A stretch of DNA of 64,000 bases from Streptomyces dangxiongensis (lineage in GTDB: Bacteria > Actinomycetota > Actinomycetes > Streptomycetales > Streptomycetaceae), in the NCBI RefSeq assembly GCF_003675325.1, contig NZ_CP033073.1, positions 6,510,001 to 6,574,000 on the forward strand, in the 5' to 3' direction. Of the stretch, positions 35,590 to 44,500 are shown piece after piece. Both the position numbers and the translations under genes were made by a program. Each line of letters opens with the position of its first letter. The stretch's first letter is position 1. The notes below the pieces were generated by a model. It searched no databases. It saw only the letters and a list, made by a program, of their open reading frames with translations, and was not told where the DNA came from.

Positions 35590-36981
35590 CTACGGCTCGG
35601 CGCGCCCGCGCTCCGCGTCGTAGGAGGACGTGCCCTCGTCCAGCAGCGGCTCCTGGTTCTTCAGGTGGGCCGGGGCGAAGGCGCGCAGGGCGTGGTAGCC
35701 GGTGATGACGACCAGGGTGCCGAGCGCGATGCCGCTGAGGCTGAAGGTGTCGGTGAACTTCATGGTGACGTTGCCGACGCCGATGATGATGCCCGCGGCG
35801 GCCGGCACCAGGTTCAGCGGGTTGCGCAGGTCCACCCCGGCGTTGTTCCAGATCTGGGCGCCGAGCAGGCCGATCATGCCGTACAGGATGACGGTGATGC
35901 CGCCGAGGACGCCGCCCGGGACTGCGGCGACGACCGCGCCGAACTTGGGGCACACGCCGAAGAGCAGTGCGAAACCGGCGGCGGCCCAGTAGGCGGCGGT
36001 GGAGTAGACGCGGGTCGCGGCCATCACGCCGATGTTCTCGGAGTAGGTGGTGTTGGGCGGGCCGCCCACCGCGGTCGACAGCACGGAGGCGACGCCGTCC
36101 GCCGAGATCGCCGTGCCGAGCTGGTCGTCCAGCGGGTCGCCGGTCATCTCGCCGACCGCCTTGACGTGCCCCGCGTTCTCCGCGACCAGGGCGATGACGA
36201 CGGGCAGCGCGACCAGGATCGCCGACCACTGGAAGGACGGCCCGTGGAAGGAGGGCAGGCCGATCCAGTCGGCCCGGGAGACGCCGGAGAGGTCGAGCCG
36301 CCAGTGGTCGGTGAGCTTGCCGCTCGCGTCCACCGAGTGGATCCTGCCGAAGACGCGGTCGGACGCCCAGGAGACGCCGTACCCGAAGACCAGGCCCAGG
36401 AAGATCGCGATCCGGGACCAGAAGCCGCGCAGGCAGACCACCGCGAGGCCGGTGAACAGCATCACGAGCAGGGCGGTCCACTGGTCCTGCGGCCAGTAGG
36501 TGGAGGCGGTCACCGGGGCGAGGTTGAAGCCGATCAGCATCACGACCGCGCCGGTGACGATGGGCGGCATGGCCGCGTGGATGATCCGCGCGCCGAAGTG
36601 CCGCACGGCGAGTCCCACGAGGAACAGCACGGCGCCGACGACGAGGACGGCACCGGTGACGGTCGCGCTCGTCCCGCCCTGGGCGCGGATGACCGCGGCC
36701 ACCCCCACGAACGACAGGGAGCAGCCCAGGTAGCTGGGCACCCGGCCGCGGGTGGCGAGCAGGAAGATCACGGTCGCCACGCCCGACATCATGATCGCGA
36801 GGTTCGGGTCCAGGCCCATCAGCACGGGCGCCACGAAGGAGGCGCCGAACATCGCGACCACGTGCTGGGCGCCCAGGCCCACGGTCCGGGGCCAGGAGAG
36901 CCGTTCGTCGGGGCGTACCACTGCTCCGGGCGCGGGCGTGCGCCCGTCACCGTGCAGTTTCCAGCGCACGCCGAGGTCCAT
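35590..36981 (-). CDS. Uracil/xanthine permease family transporter
   Basis: A 463-aa NCS2 nucleobase:cation symporter with about 12-14 hydrophobic segments. Family signatures: LGAQHVVAMFGASFVAPVLMG at the N-terminus, VALVAENAGHVKAVGEMTG (TM8, with the substrate-binding Glu), and GGPPNTTYSENIGVMAATRV (TM10). It probably imports uracil for salvage. ATG 36981 (MDLGVRWKLHGDGRTPAP) fits the family start; an ATG 45 bp upstream is also possible. Divergent from the thioesterase gene. Confidence 0.9.
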   Translation of the reverse strand: MDLGVRWKLHGDGRTPAPGAVVRPDERLSWPRTVGLGAQHVVAMFGASFVAPVLMGLDPNLAIMMSGVATVIFLLATRGRVPSYLGCSLSFVGVAAVIRAQGGTSATVTGAVLVVGAVLFLVGLAVRHFGARIIHAAMPPIVTGAVVMLIGFNLAPVTASTYWPQDQWTALLVMLFTGLAVVCLRGFWSRIAIFLGLVFGYGVSWASDRVFGRIHSVDASGKLTDHWRLDLSGVSRADWIGLPSFHGPSFQWSAILVALPVVIALVAENAGHVKAVGEMTGDPLDDQLGTAISADGVASVLSTAVGGPPNTTYSENIGVMAATRVYSTAAYWAAAGFALLFGVCPKFGAVVAAVPGGVLGGITVILYGMIGLLGAQIWNNAGVDLRNPLNLVPAAAGIIIGVGNVTMKFTDTFSLSGIALGTLVVITGYHALRAFAPAHLKNQEPLLDEGTSSYDAERGRAEP

Positions 36982-37130
36982 GGTGGGGTTTCGCTTTCTC
37001 AAGTACGTCAGGAGGGTCCGCACCATTGTCGGGGGAGCGGACGGCCGCACGCGCGCACGGCCCCGCACGGGGGCAGCGGGGCGCGACGGCCGGTCGACCT
37101 GCTGACCAGGGGGTTCCCCACCGAGAGTGC

Positions 37131-37148
37131 TGAGCGGTCGCTTAGTAT
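37131..37148 (+). promoter_or_regulatory. Palindrome overlapping the thioesterase -10
   Basis: TGAGCGGTCGCTTA (37131-37144) is a near-perfect inverted repeat with core AGCG-GT-CGCT, a form common for TetR-family operators. TAGTAT (37143-37148) directly beside it can serve as the -10. It lies about 70 bp upstream of GTG 37215. Confidence 0.5.
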
Positions 37149-37214
37149 GACCAGTGGCCCCGGAGCGCCCGGGACCGTCACCGTCCCCGTCAGCGACGCT
37201 CAGGAGCCCCACCC

Positions 37215-37673
37215 GTGACCGCACCGGCCCCGACCGCCCCCGCCGTCTCCCACGGCCGGCTGGTCCCCGTCACCGTCCACTTCGACGACCTCGACGCGCT
37301 CGGGCTGCTGCACAACGCCCGCTACCCGCTGATGGTCGAGCGGGCCTGGACCGAGCTGTGGAACGAGCACGGCATCCGCTTCGACGGCGACTGGACGGCG
37401 GCCGGGGACGCCTGCAACGCGGTGAAGGAACTGCGGATCACCTACGAGGCCCCGGTGACCCGCCCCGGCCCGTACGCCGTCCACCTGTGGCTGGAACGGC
37501 TCGGTAACACCGGCCTCACCTACGGCTTCCGGTTCTGCTCGGCGGACGGCACCGAGACCTACGCCCACGGCACCCGGGTGCTGGTCCGGCTGGACGCCAC
37601 GACCATGCGTCCCGCGCCCTGGAGCGAGACCTTCAGGGCCGCGGGGCGGGCACTGCTGCGGCCTGCGGACTGA
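37215..37673 (+). CDS. Hotdog-fold acyl-CoA thioesterase (4HBT type)
   Basis: A 152-aa protein of the 4-hydroxybenzoyl-CoA thioesterase family. The active-site motif DDLDALGLLHNARYPLMVERA contains the catalytic Asp and the beginning of the hot-dog helix. It should hydrolyse an acyl-CoA or aryl-CoA; the substrate is unknown. GTG 37215 follows AGGAG. Its last 41 bases overlap the 3' end of the convergent MFS gene. Confidence 0.88.
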   Translation: MTAPAPTAPAVSHGRLVPVTVHFDDLDALGLLHNARYPLMVERAWTELWNEHGIRFDGDWTAAGDACNAVKELRITYEAPVTRPGPYAVHLWLERLGNTGLTYGFRFCSADGTETYAHGTRVLVRLDATTMRPAPWSETFRAAGRALLRPAD

Positions 37674-38847
37674 CCTCCGTACGACCCCCGCGCTCAGCGG
37701 TGCGCAGCACGCCCGCGAACACCGCGAGCCCGGACGCCAGCACCGTCACCACGCAGAACGACACCACCAGGCTGGTCGCCTGCGCCACCCCGCCGATCAG
37801 ACCCGGCGCGATCAGTCCCGACGTGTAGGTGATGGTCGCCACGCCCGCGATCGCCTGGCTGGGGTTCGGCCCGGCGTGCCCGGCCGCCGCGAAGCACAGC
37901 GGTACGACCACCGCGATCCCGAGGCCCATCAGCGCGAACCCGCCCATCGCCAGCGCGGGATGCCCGGCGAGGACGACGAGCAGGCCGCCCAGTACGGCCA
38001 GCGCCCCGCCGGCGCGGACCGTCCGCACCGCCCCGAACCGGTTCACCACCGCGTCCCCGGCGACCCGGGCCACGGCCATGGTCAGCATGAACGCGGTCGT
38101 CGAGGCGGCCGCCGGACCGGCCGAAGTGTCCAGCCGGTCGCGCAGGAACACCGCCGACCAGTCCAGGCTCGCACCCTCCGCGAACACCGCGCAGAAGCCG
38201 ACCGCGCCGATCAGCAGCGCCGAGCGGGGCGGCAGGGCGAACCGGGGCGGCGGCTCCTCGTCCTGCGCGGGCTGGAGGTCCAGCACCCAGGAGCAGGCCA
38301 CCAGGCCGAACGCGGTCAGGACGGCCGACGCCACCACGAAGTGCAGGCGCGCGTCCGAGCCGAGGTGCGCGGCGAGGGTGCCGGCCGCCGAGCCGACCAG
38401 GGCGCCCGCGCTCCACATGCCGTGCAGGCCCGACATGATCGACTTGTCGAGCAGCCGCTCGACCTCGACGCCGAGCGCGTTCATGGCCACGTCGGCCATG
38501 CCCGCGGTCGCGCCGTAGGTGAACATCGCCAGGCAGAGGGTGACCAGGTTCGGCGCGAAGGACGGCAGCACGAGGGACAGCGTCCACAGTGCCAGCAGCC
38601 CGCGCAGCGCCGTACGGCTGCCGAAGCGGTGGCTGATCCGGCCCGCCAGCGGCATCGCGCACGAGGCGCCGAACGCCGTGAAGGCCAGCGCGAAGCCAAG
38701 CTGACCGGCGCCGATCGAGGTGTGGTCCTGGACCCACGGAACGCGTGTCGCGAACGTGCCGGTCACGGCGCCGTGCACCGCGAAGACGGCCGCCACGGCG
38801 TACCGGGCGCGCCTGACCTCGCCACGCGCGTGGCCCACGTCGCTCAT
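37633..38847 (-). CDS. MFS transporter
   Basis: A 404-aa membrane protein with 12 predicted segments in two six-helix halves. After TM2 the loop AGRISHRFGSRTALRG is the MFS motif A. Proteins of this type are often efflux or sugar-related transporters, and the sequence does not reveal the substrate. ATG 38847 is chosen (AGGGGTGGAGAG is just upstream); longer frames run into the divergent gene. It is divergent from the ROK regulator, with the operator-like palindrome 38904-38926 between, so ROK probably controls it. The 3' end overlaps the thioesterase gene by 41 bp. Confidence 0.88.
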   Translation of the reverse strand: MSDVGHARGEVRRARYAVAAVFAVHGAVTGTFATRVPWVQDHTSIGAGQLGFALAFTAFGASCAMPLAGRISHRFGSRTALRGLLALWTLSLVLPSFAPNLVTLCLAMFTYGATAGMADVAMNALGVEVERLLDKSIMSGLHGMWSAGALVGSAAGTLAAHLGSDARLHFVVASAVLTAFGLVACSWVLDLQPAQDEEPPPRFALPPRSALLIGAVGFCAVFAEGASLDWSAVFLRDRLDTSAGPAAASTTAFMLTMAVARVAGDAVVNRFGAVRTVRAGGALAVLGGLLVVLAGHPALAMGGFALMGLGIAVVVPLCFAAAGHAGPNPSQAIAGVATITYTSGLIAPGLIGGVAQATSLVVSFCVVTVLASGLAVFAGVLRTAERGGRTEVSPQAAAVPAPRP

Positions 38848-38903
38848 CTCTCCACCCCTTTCCCGGGGAGTTCCCCGCCCCGCTCTGCCGCACGCGCCGT
38901 AAA

Positions 38904-38926
38904 CTATCAGGGACCCTGCCTGATAG
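38904..38926. promoter_or_regulatory. Divergent operator, CTATCAGG-N7-CCTGATAG
   Basis: A perfect 8-bp inverted repeat (38904-38911 and 38919-38926) lies between the divergent MFS and ROK genes, 57 bp from the MFS start and 63 bp from the ROK start. It is the best candidate binding site for the ROK repressor. Confidence 0.7.
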
Positions 38927-38988
38927 ATAGCGGACCTCCGCGTCCTGCGTCGGGCGGCCGGTCCACGCGATCTGGGAGGATTCCCGTC

Positions 38989-40296
38989 ATGCCCGCAACA
39001 CCCAGCACCGCCCGGGCCATCAACGACCGGCTTGCCCTGCGGCTGTTGCAGCAGGAAGGCCCGCTCACCGCGGGGCGGCTGAAGCAACTGACCGGACTGT
39101 CCCGGCCCACGGTCGCCGACCTCGTCGACCGGCTCACCGCCGCCGGGCTGATCACGGTGGTCGGCGAGTCCGGAGAGCAGCGCCGGGGCCCCAACGCCCG
39201 GCTCTACGGCATCGTCGCCGGTCGCGCCCACCTCGCCGCCCTCGACGTCCGCACCGCGGGCGTCGTCGTCCTGGTCTCCGACCTCCTCGGGCGGGTGCTC
39301 GCCGAGGGCTCCGTGCCGATCGGCGGGGACGCCGGCACCGGGACCGCGGTGGAGCAGGCGGTGGCCGCGGTGGAACGGACCGCCGAGGAGGCGGGGGCGG
39401 AGCGCCTGCACACCGTCGGCATCGGCGCCCCCGGCCTCATCGACCCGGTCACCGGAGACCTCCGCGACTCCGCCGGCCTGCCCGCCTGGCACCGCAGCCT
39501 CGCCACCGCCCTCCAGGAACGGCTGCCCGGCGCCCGCGTCACCGTCGAGAACGAGACCAACCTGGCCGCCCTGGCCGAACAGCGCGAGGGTGCCGCCCGC
39601 GATCGCGACACCTTCGTCCTGCTCTGGCTCGGGCACGGCGTCGGCGCCGCGGTCGTCCTGGACGGCGCTCTGCGCCGCGGGGCCTCCGGCGGCACCGGCG
39701 AGATCGGCTTCCTGCCGGTCCCGGGCACGGACTCCCTGCCGTCGGCCAGGGACTGCGGCGGCGGCTTCCACGCCCTCACGGGGGCGGCGGCCCTCACGTC
39801 CCTCGCGACCCGGTGCGGACTCCCGACACCGCCCACGACGGACGGAGCGGGGGCCGCGGCGGTCGTACGGGGGGCGGTGGCGGAGGTGACGGGGGCGGGT
39901 GCCAGGTCGGGGGACGGGGTGCCGGGGGCCGGGCCGGTGGGCCTGGTGACCGGGGAGGAGGTGCCCGGCGTGATGACCGAGGTGCTCGGTGGTACCGGCG
40001 GGGGCCCCTCGCACCGCTTCCTCCGCCTCCTGGCAGACCGGGTCGCCGTCGGCGTCGCCTCCGTCGTGGCCGTACTGGACCCCGGGTGTGTGGTGCTCGG
40101 CGGGGAGGTCGGCCGGGCCGGGGGAGCGGTGCTCGCCGGGCTGGTGGAGGAGCGGCTGCGGGCCATGTCGCCCCTGCGCACCGAGGTACGGGCGAGCGGC
40201 CTGGGCGGTGCGGCCGTGCTGCGCGGCGCGCTGCTCACCGCCAGGGACCGGGCACAGGACGAACTGTTCGCACCGCCCGAGCGCCCGGCCCCATGA
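38989..40296 (+). CDS. ROK-family transcriptional regulator
   Basis: A 435-aa protein. Residues 10-60 form a winged HTH (LTAGRLKQLTGLSRPTVADLVDRL). The rest is a ROK domain (GIGAPGLIDPVTGDLRD, VENETNLAALAEQ). The usual zinc motif CxCGxxGC is reduced to a single Cys (DCGGGFHALTG), and the ATP-binding DxGxT is not preserved (LDVRTAG). It is therefore a sugar-binding regulator, not a kinase. A Gly-rich insert (about residues 285-330) interrupts the domain. ATG 38989 follows GGGAGGA. It is divergent from the MFS gene and probably represses it and itself. Confidence 0.9.
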   Translation: MPATPSTARAINDRLALRLLQQEGPLTAGRLKQLTGLSRPTVADLVDRLTAAGLITVVGESGEQRRGPNARLYGIVAGRAHLAALDVRTAGVVVLVSDLLGRVLAEGSVPIGGDAGTGTAVEQAVAAVERTAEEAGAERLHTVGIGAPGLIDPVTGDLRDSAGLPAWHRSLATALQERLPGARVTVENETNLAALAEQREGAARDRDTFVLLWLGHGVGAAVVLDGALRRGASGGTGEIGFLPVPGTDSLPSARDCGGGFHALTGAAALTSLATRCGLPTPPTTDGAGAAAVVRGAVAEVTGAGARSGDGVPGAGPVGLVTGEEVPGVMTEVLGGTGGGPSHRFLRLLADRVAVGVASVVAVLDPGCVVLGGEVGRAGGAVLAGLVEERLRAMSPLRTEVRASGLGGAAVLRGALLTARDRAQDELFAPPERPAP

Positions 40297-40337
40297 CGGC
40301 GTGACGTGACGCCTCCACGGGGTCTCGCCGGACCGTC

Positions 40338-40400
40338 GGACGGCCGGACGGCCGGACGGCCAGAGAGGGCCAGAGGGTCAGAGGGTCAGAGAGGGCCGGC
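40338..40400. repeat. Short tandem repeats after the ROK gene
   Basis: GGACGGCC is repeated with an 8-bp period at 40338, 40346 and 40354, followed by several copies of AGAGGG or CAGAGGGT. The region is noncoding. Confidence 0.75.
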
Positions 40401-40462
40401 CTGCCAGAGGGTCTGCCTGCCAGACGGCCGGACGGTCACACGGCCGCGGAACCCGGCGCCTC

Positions 40463-40550
40463 GCAAGCCCGCCCCGTCTGCGCCGCAAGCCCGCCCCGTC
40501 TGCGCCGCAAGCCCGCCCCGTCTGCGCCGCAAGCCCGCCCCGCCCGCCCC
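40463..40550. repeat. 22-bp tandem repeat next to oxidoreductase 3' end
   Basis: Units start at 40463, 40485, 40507 and 40529 with sequence GCAAGCCCGCCCCGTCTGCG; the first three are identical and the fourth diverges at its end. The array abuts the stop codon of the minus-strand oxidoreductase gene (40552). Confidence 0.9.
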
Positions 40551-40551
40551 G

Positions 40552-41304
40552 TCAGTCCCCGACCTGGCCGAAGCGCCGGGACAAGTACTCCTCGAAGGTG
40601 ACCTTGCCCTCCGCCCGGTCCGGGGTGACGTGGCCGCCCGTGCGGAAGGCGCGGTAGGCCTTCCCGAACAGCGGTACGCGGGCCACGGCCCGGCGTCGGC
40701 CGGTGGCCCGCAGGTAGGCGCGGGCGAGGGACTCAAGCGTGCGGACCTCGGGGCCGCCCAGGTCCGGTACCCGTCCGGCCGGCGCGCCGAGCGCCAGGAC
40801 GGCGAGCCGGTCGGCCACCTCGGCGACCTCGACCGGCTGGTCCGACACGCCCGCCGGGATCACCAGCACCGGCGCCTTCACGAGGGCCTGGAAGAGCGTG
40901 ACCAGCAGGTCGTGGAACTGTGTCGCGCGCAGCACGCTCCAGCCGAGCCCCGACTCCTCGATCTGCCGCTCCACCGCGAGCTTGCTCCGGTAGTAGCCGA
41001 ACGGCACGCGGTCGACGCCGACGATGGAGATGTAGGCGAGATGGTCCACCCCGGCCCGCCGGGCCGCCGCGATCAGGTTCCGGGCGGCCCGCTCGTCACC
41101 GCCCCGGGGCGAACTGGCGCAGTGCACGACCGTCCGCACCCCCTCCAGGGCCGCGTCGAGCCCGGTACCGCCCTCGCGCAGGTCGACGGCGTACGGCTGG
41201 GTGTGCCGGCTGAGTACCCGTACCTCATGCCCGTCCGCCCGCAGCCGCTCCGTGACCAGCCGGCCGAGCGTTCCGGTTCCACCGGTCACCAGAATCGTGG
41301 TCAT
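40552..41304 (-). CDS. NAD(P)-binding atypical SDR / NmrA-like oxidoreductase
   Basis: A 250-aa protein. The N-terminal GGTGTLGRLV is the dinucleotide-binding loop of the extended/atypical SDR (NmrA, HSCARG) group; YYRSKLAVE is a YxxxK-like segment in the middle. It might be a redox sensor or an NAD(P)H-dependent enzyme; the substrate is unknown. ATG 41304 starts the Rossmann fold directly. About 160 bp upstream is a promoter of the chitinase type (41466-41509), an unusual partner for such a gene. Confidence 0.85.
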   Translation of the reverse strand: MTTILVTGGTGTLGRLVTERLRADGHEVRVLSRHTQPYAVDLREGGTGLDAALEGVRTVVHCASSPRGGDERAARNLIAAARRAGVDHLAYISIVGVDRVPFGYYRSKLAVERQIEESGLGWSVLRATQFHDLLVTLFQALVKAPVLVIPAGVSDQPVEVAEVADRLAVLALGAPAGRVPDLGGPEVRTLESLARAYLRATGRRRAVARVPLFGKAYRAFRTGGHVTPDRAEGKVTFEEYLSRRFGQVGD

Positions 41305-41465
41305 GCTGTCTCCGTCCCTCCGGACACCGGGGCGCTCCCGGCCGGAGCGCCCTTCGTCAGGTGGACGGAACAGCCCCCGGAAACGTGACACGGGAACGTG
41401 GCACGGCTTTCTGGGCGGCCCGGCGGCGGGCAAGGGCCGTCGTCACCGCCGCCGGGCCCGCCCGC

Positions 41466-41509
41466 ACCCTAAGAGGACTAGACCAGCACGGTCAATGGTC
41501 CGGACCATT
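41466..41509 (-). promoter_or_regulatory. Chitinase-type promoter with direct repeats
   Basis: On the minus strand, -35 TTGACC (41495-41490) and -10 TAGGGT (41471-41466) are 18 bp apart. Repeats TGGTCCGGACCA (41507-41496) and TGGTCTAGTCCT (41486-41475) flank the -35. The upstream repeat is the core of the 16-bp perfect palindrome AATGGTCCGGACCATT (41494-41509), resembling the DasR-binding dre. The layout equals that of the GH18 chitinase promoter at 58987-59028. Confidence 0.8.
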
Positions 41510-41648
41510 CGACGCCCGACGGGAAGCGGCCGGTCGACAGGCGTGCACACGTGGCGCGAAATGTGCTGTACACACTGTGAGCGAGCCCACACCGTGCACC
41601 TGTCAGGGCGACCGTCGGCCGTGGCACACTGGCCCTGTACCAGAAGCA

Positions 41649-41775
41649 GCGCACTCCGGGGTCGGTGAAAGTCCGAACCGGCGGTTACAGTCCGCGACCC
41701 GACCGCTTCCAGCGGCCGGTTGACCAGGTGAAATTCCTGGACCGACGGTTAAAGTCCGGATGGGAGGCAGTGCGC
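41649..41775 (+). ncRNA. FMN riboswitch (RFN element)
   Basis: The conserved RFN sequence blocks are all present: GGGGTCGGTGAAAGTCCGAA (41658-41677), CGGCGGTTACAGTCCGCGAC, GGTGAAATTCCTGGACCGAC and GGTTAAAGTCCGGATGGGAG. P1 is closed by GCGCACT (41649-41655) and AGTGCGC (41769-41775). Bound FMN lowers expression of the rib operon that begins 160 bp downstream. Confidence 0.96.
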
Positions 41776-41902
41776 GGCGGGCGGGCACGCTTTCCGTGTG
41801 CGCGCCGCCGTACCGGGCACGTCCGTTCGCGGACGCGTCCCCGTCGGCGACGCCCCAGGTGTGCTCACCCGTAGATGCTGTCGCTCATCGACAGGCCCCG
41901 GA

Positions 41903-41928
41903 GTCCGTGCCCCAAGAGGCAGGAGGAC
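41903..41928 (+). promoter_or_regulatory. Hairpin including the ribE SD (expression platform)
   Basis: GTCC (41903-41906) pairs with GGAC (41925-41928), and TGCC (41908-41911) with GGCA (41918-41921). The stem includes the SD AGGAGGA (41921-41927). It would hide the ribosome-binding site, which suits translational control by the riboswitch. How it exchanges with the aptamer is not clear. Confidence 0.5.
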
Positions 41929-41935
41929 CCGGGAA

Positions 41936-42541
41936 GTGTTCACCGGAATCGTCGAAGAGCTGGGCGAGGTCACCGCCGTCGAGAACCTCGGCGACGCGTC
42001 CCGCTTCCGGCTCCGCGGCCCCGTCGTGACCGAGGGCGCGCAGCACGGCGACTCCATCGCCGTGAACGGAGTCTGTCTCACGGTCGTCGAGCACGAGGGT
42101 GACGAGTTCACCGCCGACGTCATGGCCGAGACCCTCGACCGCTCCAGCCTGGGCGCGCTCACCGTCGGCTCCCGCGTCAACCTGGAGCGCCCGACCGCCG
42201 TCGGCGCCCGCCTCGGCGGACACATCGTGCAGGGCCACGTGGACGGCACCGGCGAGATCCTGGCGCGCAAACCCTCCGACAACTGGGAGATCGTGAAGAT
42301 CTCCCTCCCCGCGGACCTCTCCCGGTACGTCGTGGAGAAGGGCTCCATCACCGTCGACGGCATCAGCCTCACGGTCGTGGACGCCGGCCCCGACCACTTC
42401 ACCGTGAGTCTCATCCCGACCACCCTCGCCCTGACCACGCTCGGCATCAAGCGGCCGGGCGATCCGGTCAACCTCGAAGTGGACGTCATCGCCAAGTACG
42501 TCGAGCGGCTGCTCGCGGCCGGACAGGGGGCCGGCAAGTGA
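41936..42541 (+). CDS. ribE: Riboflavin synthase
   Basis: A 201-aa trimeric enzyme that dismutates two molecules of 6,7-dimethyl-8-ribityllumazine to riboflavin. It has two lumazine-binding repeats: [12 protein letters not shown] onward and [16 protein letters not shown] onward; [12 protein letters not shown] and [12 protein letters not shown] mark each. GTG 41936 follows AGGAGGA, 15-9 bp upstream. First gene of the operon under the FMN riboswitch; its stop overlaps the ribM start. Confidence 0.96.
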   Translation: MFTGIVEELGEVTAVENLGDASRFRLRGPVVTEGAQHGDSIAVNGVCLTVVEHEGDEFTADVMAETLDRSSLGALTVGSRVNLERPTAVGARLGGHIVQGHVDGTGEILARKPSDNWEIVKISLPADLSRYVVEKGSITVDGISLTVVDAGPDHFTVSLIPTTLALTTLGIKRPGDPVNLEVDVIAKYVERLLAAGQGAGK

Positions 42542-43179
42542 ACTGGATGAACTCCGAGGCGTTCACCCTCTTCGGCCAGCACATCATCTGGTCGGACATG
42601 GTCGGCAACATCCTCGGCCTGATCACCCTGGCCCTCGGCTGGCGCCGCTCCCTGTGGACCTGGCCCGTGCAGTTCCTGTCCGGACTCGTCCTCTTCGCCG
42701 CCTTCTACGGCCATCTGACCGGCAGCGCCGGCAAGCAGGCCGTCGTCATGGCCGTCGCCCTGTACGGCTGGTGGCAGTGGCAGCGCAGCAAGGACCGGTC
42801 CGGGGACGGCCACATCACCCCCCGCTTCGCCACCTGGCGCGAGCGCGCGGTGATGCTCGCCGCTGCCGCCGCCGGCACCGTCGCGGTCGCCCTGCTCTTC
42901 AAGGCCTACCCAGAGCTGTCCTGGGACCCCTGGCCCGACGCCTATATCTTCGTCGGCACCATCGTCGCCATGTACGCCCAGGCCAAGAGCATGGTCGAGT
43001 TCTGGTTCGCCTGGCTGCTCGTCGACCTCGTCGGCGTGCCCCTCAACTTCGCCAACGGCTACGCCTTCTCCGGCTTCGTCTACGTCATCTACGGCGCGCT
43101 CGTCCTGTGGGGCATGCGCGACTGGTGGCTGCGCTCCCGCAGGGGCCCGCAGCCCGTCCTGGAAGGAGCGCCGGCATGA
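42538..43179 (+). CDS. ribM: Riboflavin transporter RibM/PnuX (PnuC family)
   Basis: A 213-aa membrane protein with seven hydrophobic segments. It belongs to the PnuC fold ([48 protein letters not shown]). PnuC itself carries nicotinamide riboside, but copies inside actinobacterial rib operons (RibM of Streptomyces davawensis, PnuX of Corynebacterium) move riboflavin. Location under the FMN riboswitch and the 4-bp overlaps with ribE and ribBA support that role here. Confidence 0.92.
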   Translation: MNWMNSEAFTLFGQHIIWSDMVGNILGLITLALGWRRSLWTWPVQFLSGLVLFAAFYGHLTGSAGKQAVVMAVALYGWWQWQRSKDRSGDGHITPRFATWRERAVMLAAAAAGTVAVALLFKAYPELSWDPWPDAYIFVGTIVAMYAQAKSMVEFWFAWLLVDLVGVPLNFANGYAFSGFVYVIYGALVLWGMRDWWLRSRRGPQPVLEGAPA

Positions 43180-44477
43180 CCTCCGCACCGCCGCTGTACG
43201 GCACCGATCCGATCGAGGACTTCACGCTCGACCCGGTCGAGCAGGCCGTCGCCGACATCGCCGCCGGCCGCCCGGTGGTCGTCGTGGACGACGAGGACCG
43301 GGAGAACGAGGGCGATCTCGTCATCGCCGCCGAGAAGGCCACCCCCGAGATCGTCGCGTTCATGATGAGCGAGTGCCGGGGCCTGATCTGCGCGCCCATG
43401 GAGGGCGAGGAACTGGACCGGCTGCGGCTGCCGCAGATGGTCGAGGACAACACCGAGTCGATGAGAACCGCGTTCACGGTCTCCGTGGACGCCTCCGCCG
43501 CGCACGGTGTGAGCACCGGTATCTCGGCCGCCGACCGCGCCACCACGCTCCGGCTCCTGGCCGGCGGGACGGCGCGGCCCACCGACTTCGTCCGCCCCGG
43601 CCACGTCTTCCCGCTGCGGGCCAGGCCCGGTGGCGTCCTGGCACGGGACGGCCACACCGAGGCCGCCGTCGACCTCGCCCGGCTCGCCGGGCTGCGCCCG
43701 GCCGGCGCCATCGTGGAGATCGCCGGCGAGGACGGCCGCATGCTCCGGCTGCCCGAGCTGATCCCGTTCGCCCGTAAGCACGGCCTGACGATCATCTCCA
43801 TCGCGGACCTGATCGCCTACCGGCGCGGCAGCGAGCCCACCGTCCGCCGTGAGGCCGAGACCGTCCTGCCCACCCGGCACGGCACCTTCACCGCCTACGG
43901 CTACCGGTCCACCGTCGACGGCGTCGAGCACGTCGCCCTCGTCCACGGCGAGCCGGGCGACGGCGAGGACGTCCTGGTCCGCGTCCACTCGGAATGCCTG
44001 ACCGGGGACGTCTTCGGCTCCCTGCGCTGCGACTGCGGCCCCCAACTGGACACCGCCCTGGCACGCATCCAGGCCGAGGGCCGGGGCATCGTCGTCTACC
44101 TGCGCGGACACGAGGGACGAGGCATCGGCCTGCTGTCCAAGCTGCGCGCCTACGCGCTCCAGGAACAGGGCCACGACACCCTCGACGCCAACCTGGAACT
44201 CGGCCTGCCCGCCGACGCCCGCGACTACGGCGCCGGCGCGCAGATCCTCGCCGACCTCGGCGTACGCAGCGTCCGGCTGATGACCAACAACCCCGACAAG
44301 ACCGAGGCGCTGGAGCGCCACGGCCTCAGGGTCACCGGCCGCGAGCCGATGCCCGTCCAGGCCGGCGAGCACAACCTCCGCTACCTGCGCACCAAGCGGG
44401 ACCGGATGGGGCACGACCTGCCCTGGCTCGACACGCCCGCAGTGGCCGCCTCCGCGGCCACCTGTGGCAACCAGTAG
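43176..44477 (+). CDS. ribBA: Bifunctional DHBP synthase / GTP cyclohydrolase II
   Basis: A 433-aa fusion. The N-terminal half makes 3,4-dihydroxy-2-butanone 4-phosphate from ribulose 5-phosphate ([24 protein letters not shown]). The C-terminal half opens GTP to start the pyrimidine branch; the zinc cysteines are in [17 protein letters not shown], and [12 protein letters not shown] is the next motif. ATG 43176 overlaps the ribM stop. ribH is 23 bp downstream. Confidence 0.97.
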   Translation: MTSAPPLYGTDPIEDFTLDPVEQAVADIAAGRPVVVVDDEDRENEGDLVIAAEKATPEIVAFMMSECRGLICAPMEGEELDRLRLPQMVEDNTESMRTAFTVSVDASAAHGVSTGISAADRATTLRLLAGGTARPTDFVRPGHVFPLRARPGGVLARDGHTEAAVDLARLAGLRPAGAIVEIAGEDGRMLRLPELIPFARKHGLTIISIADLIAYRRGSEPTVRREAETVLPTRHGTFTAYGYRSTVDGVEHVALVHGEPGDGEDVLVRVHSECLTGDVFGSLRCDCGPQLDTALARIQAEGRGIVVYLRGHEGRGIGLLSKLRAYALQEQGHDTLDANLELGLPADARDYGAGAQILADLGVRSVRLMTNNPDKTEALERHGLRVTGREPMPVQAGEHNLRYLRTKRDRMGHDLPWLDTPAVAASAATCGNQ

Positions 44478-44500
44478 GCAAGAAAGCACTGAGGAGAGAC

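Noticed and set aside
37876..38988. N-terminal extension of the ROK frame
   Set aside because: The upstream 371 codons are antisense to the MFS gene; the SD and HTH define ATG 38989 as the start.
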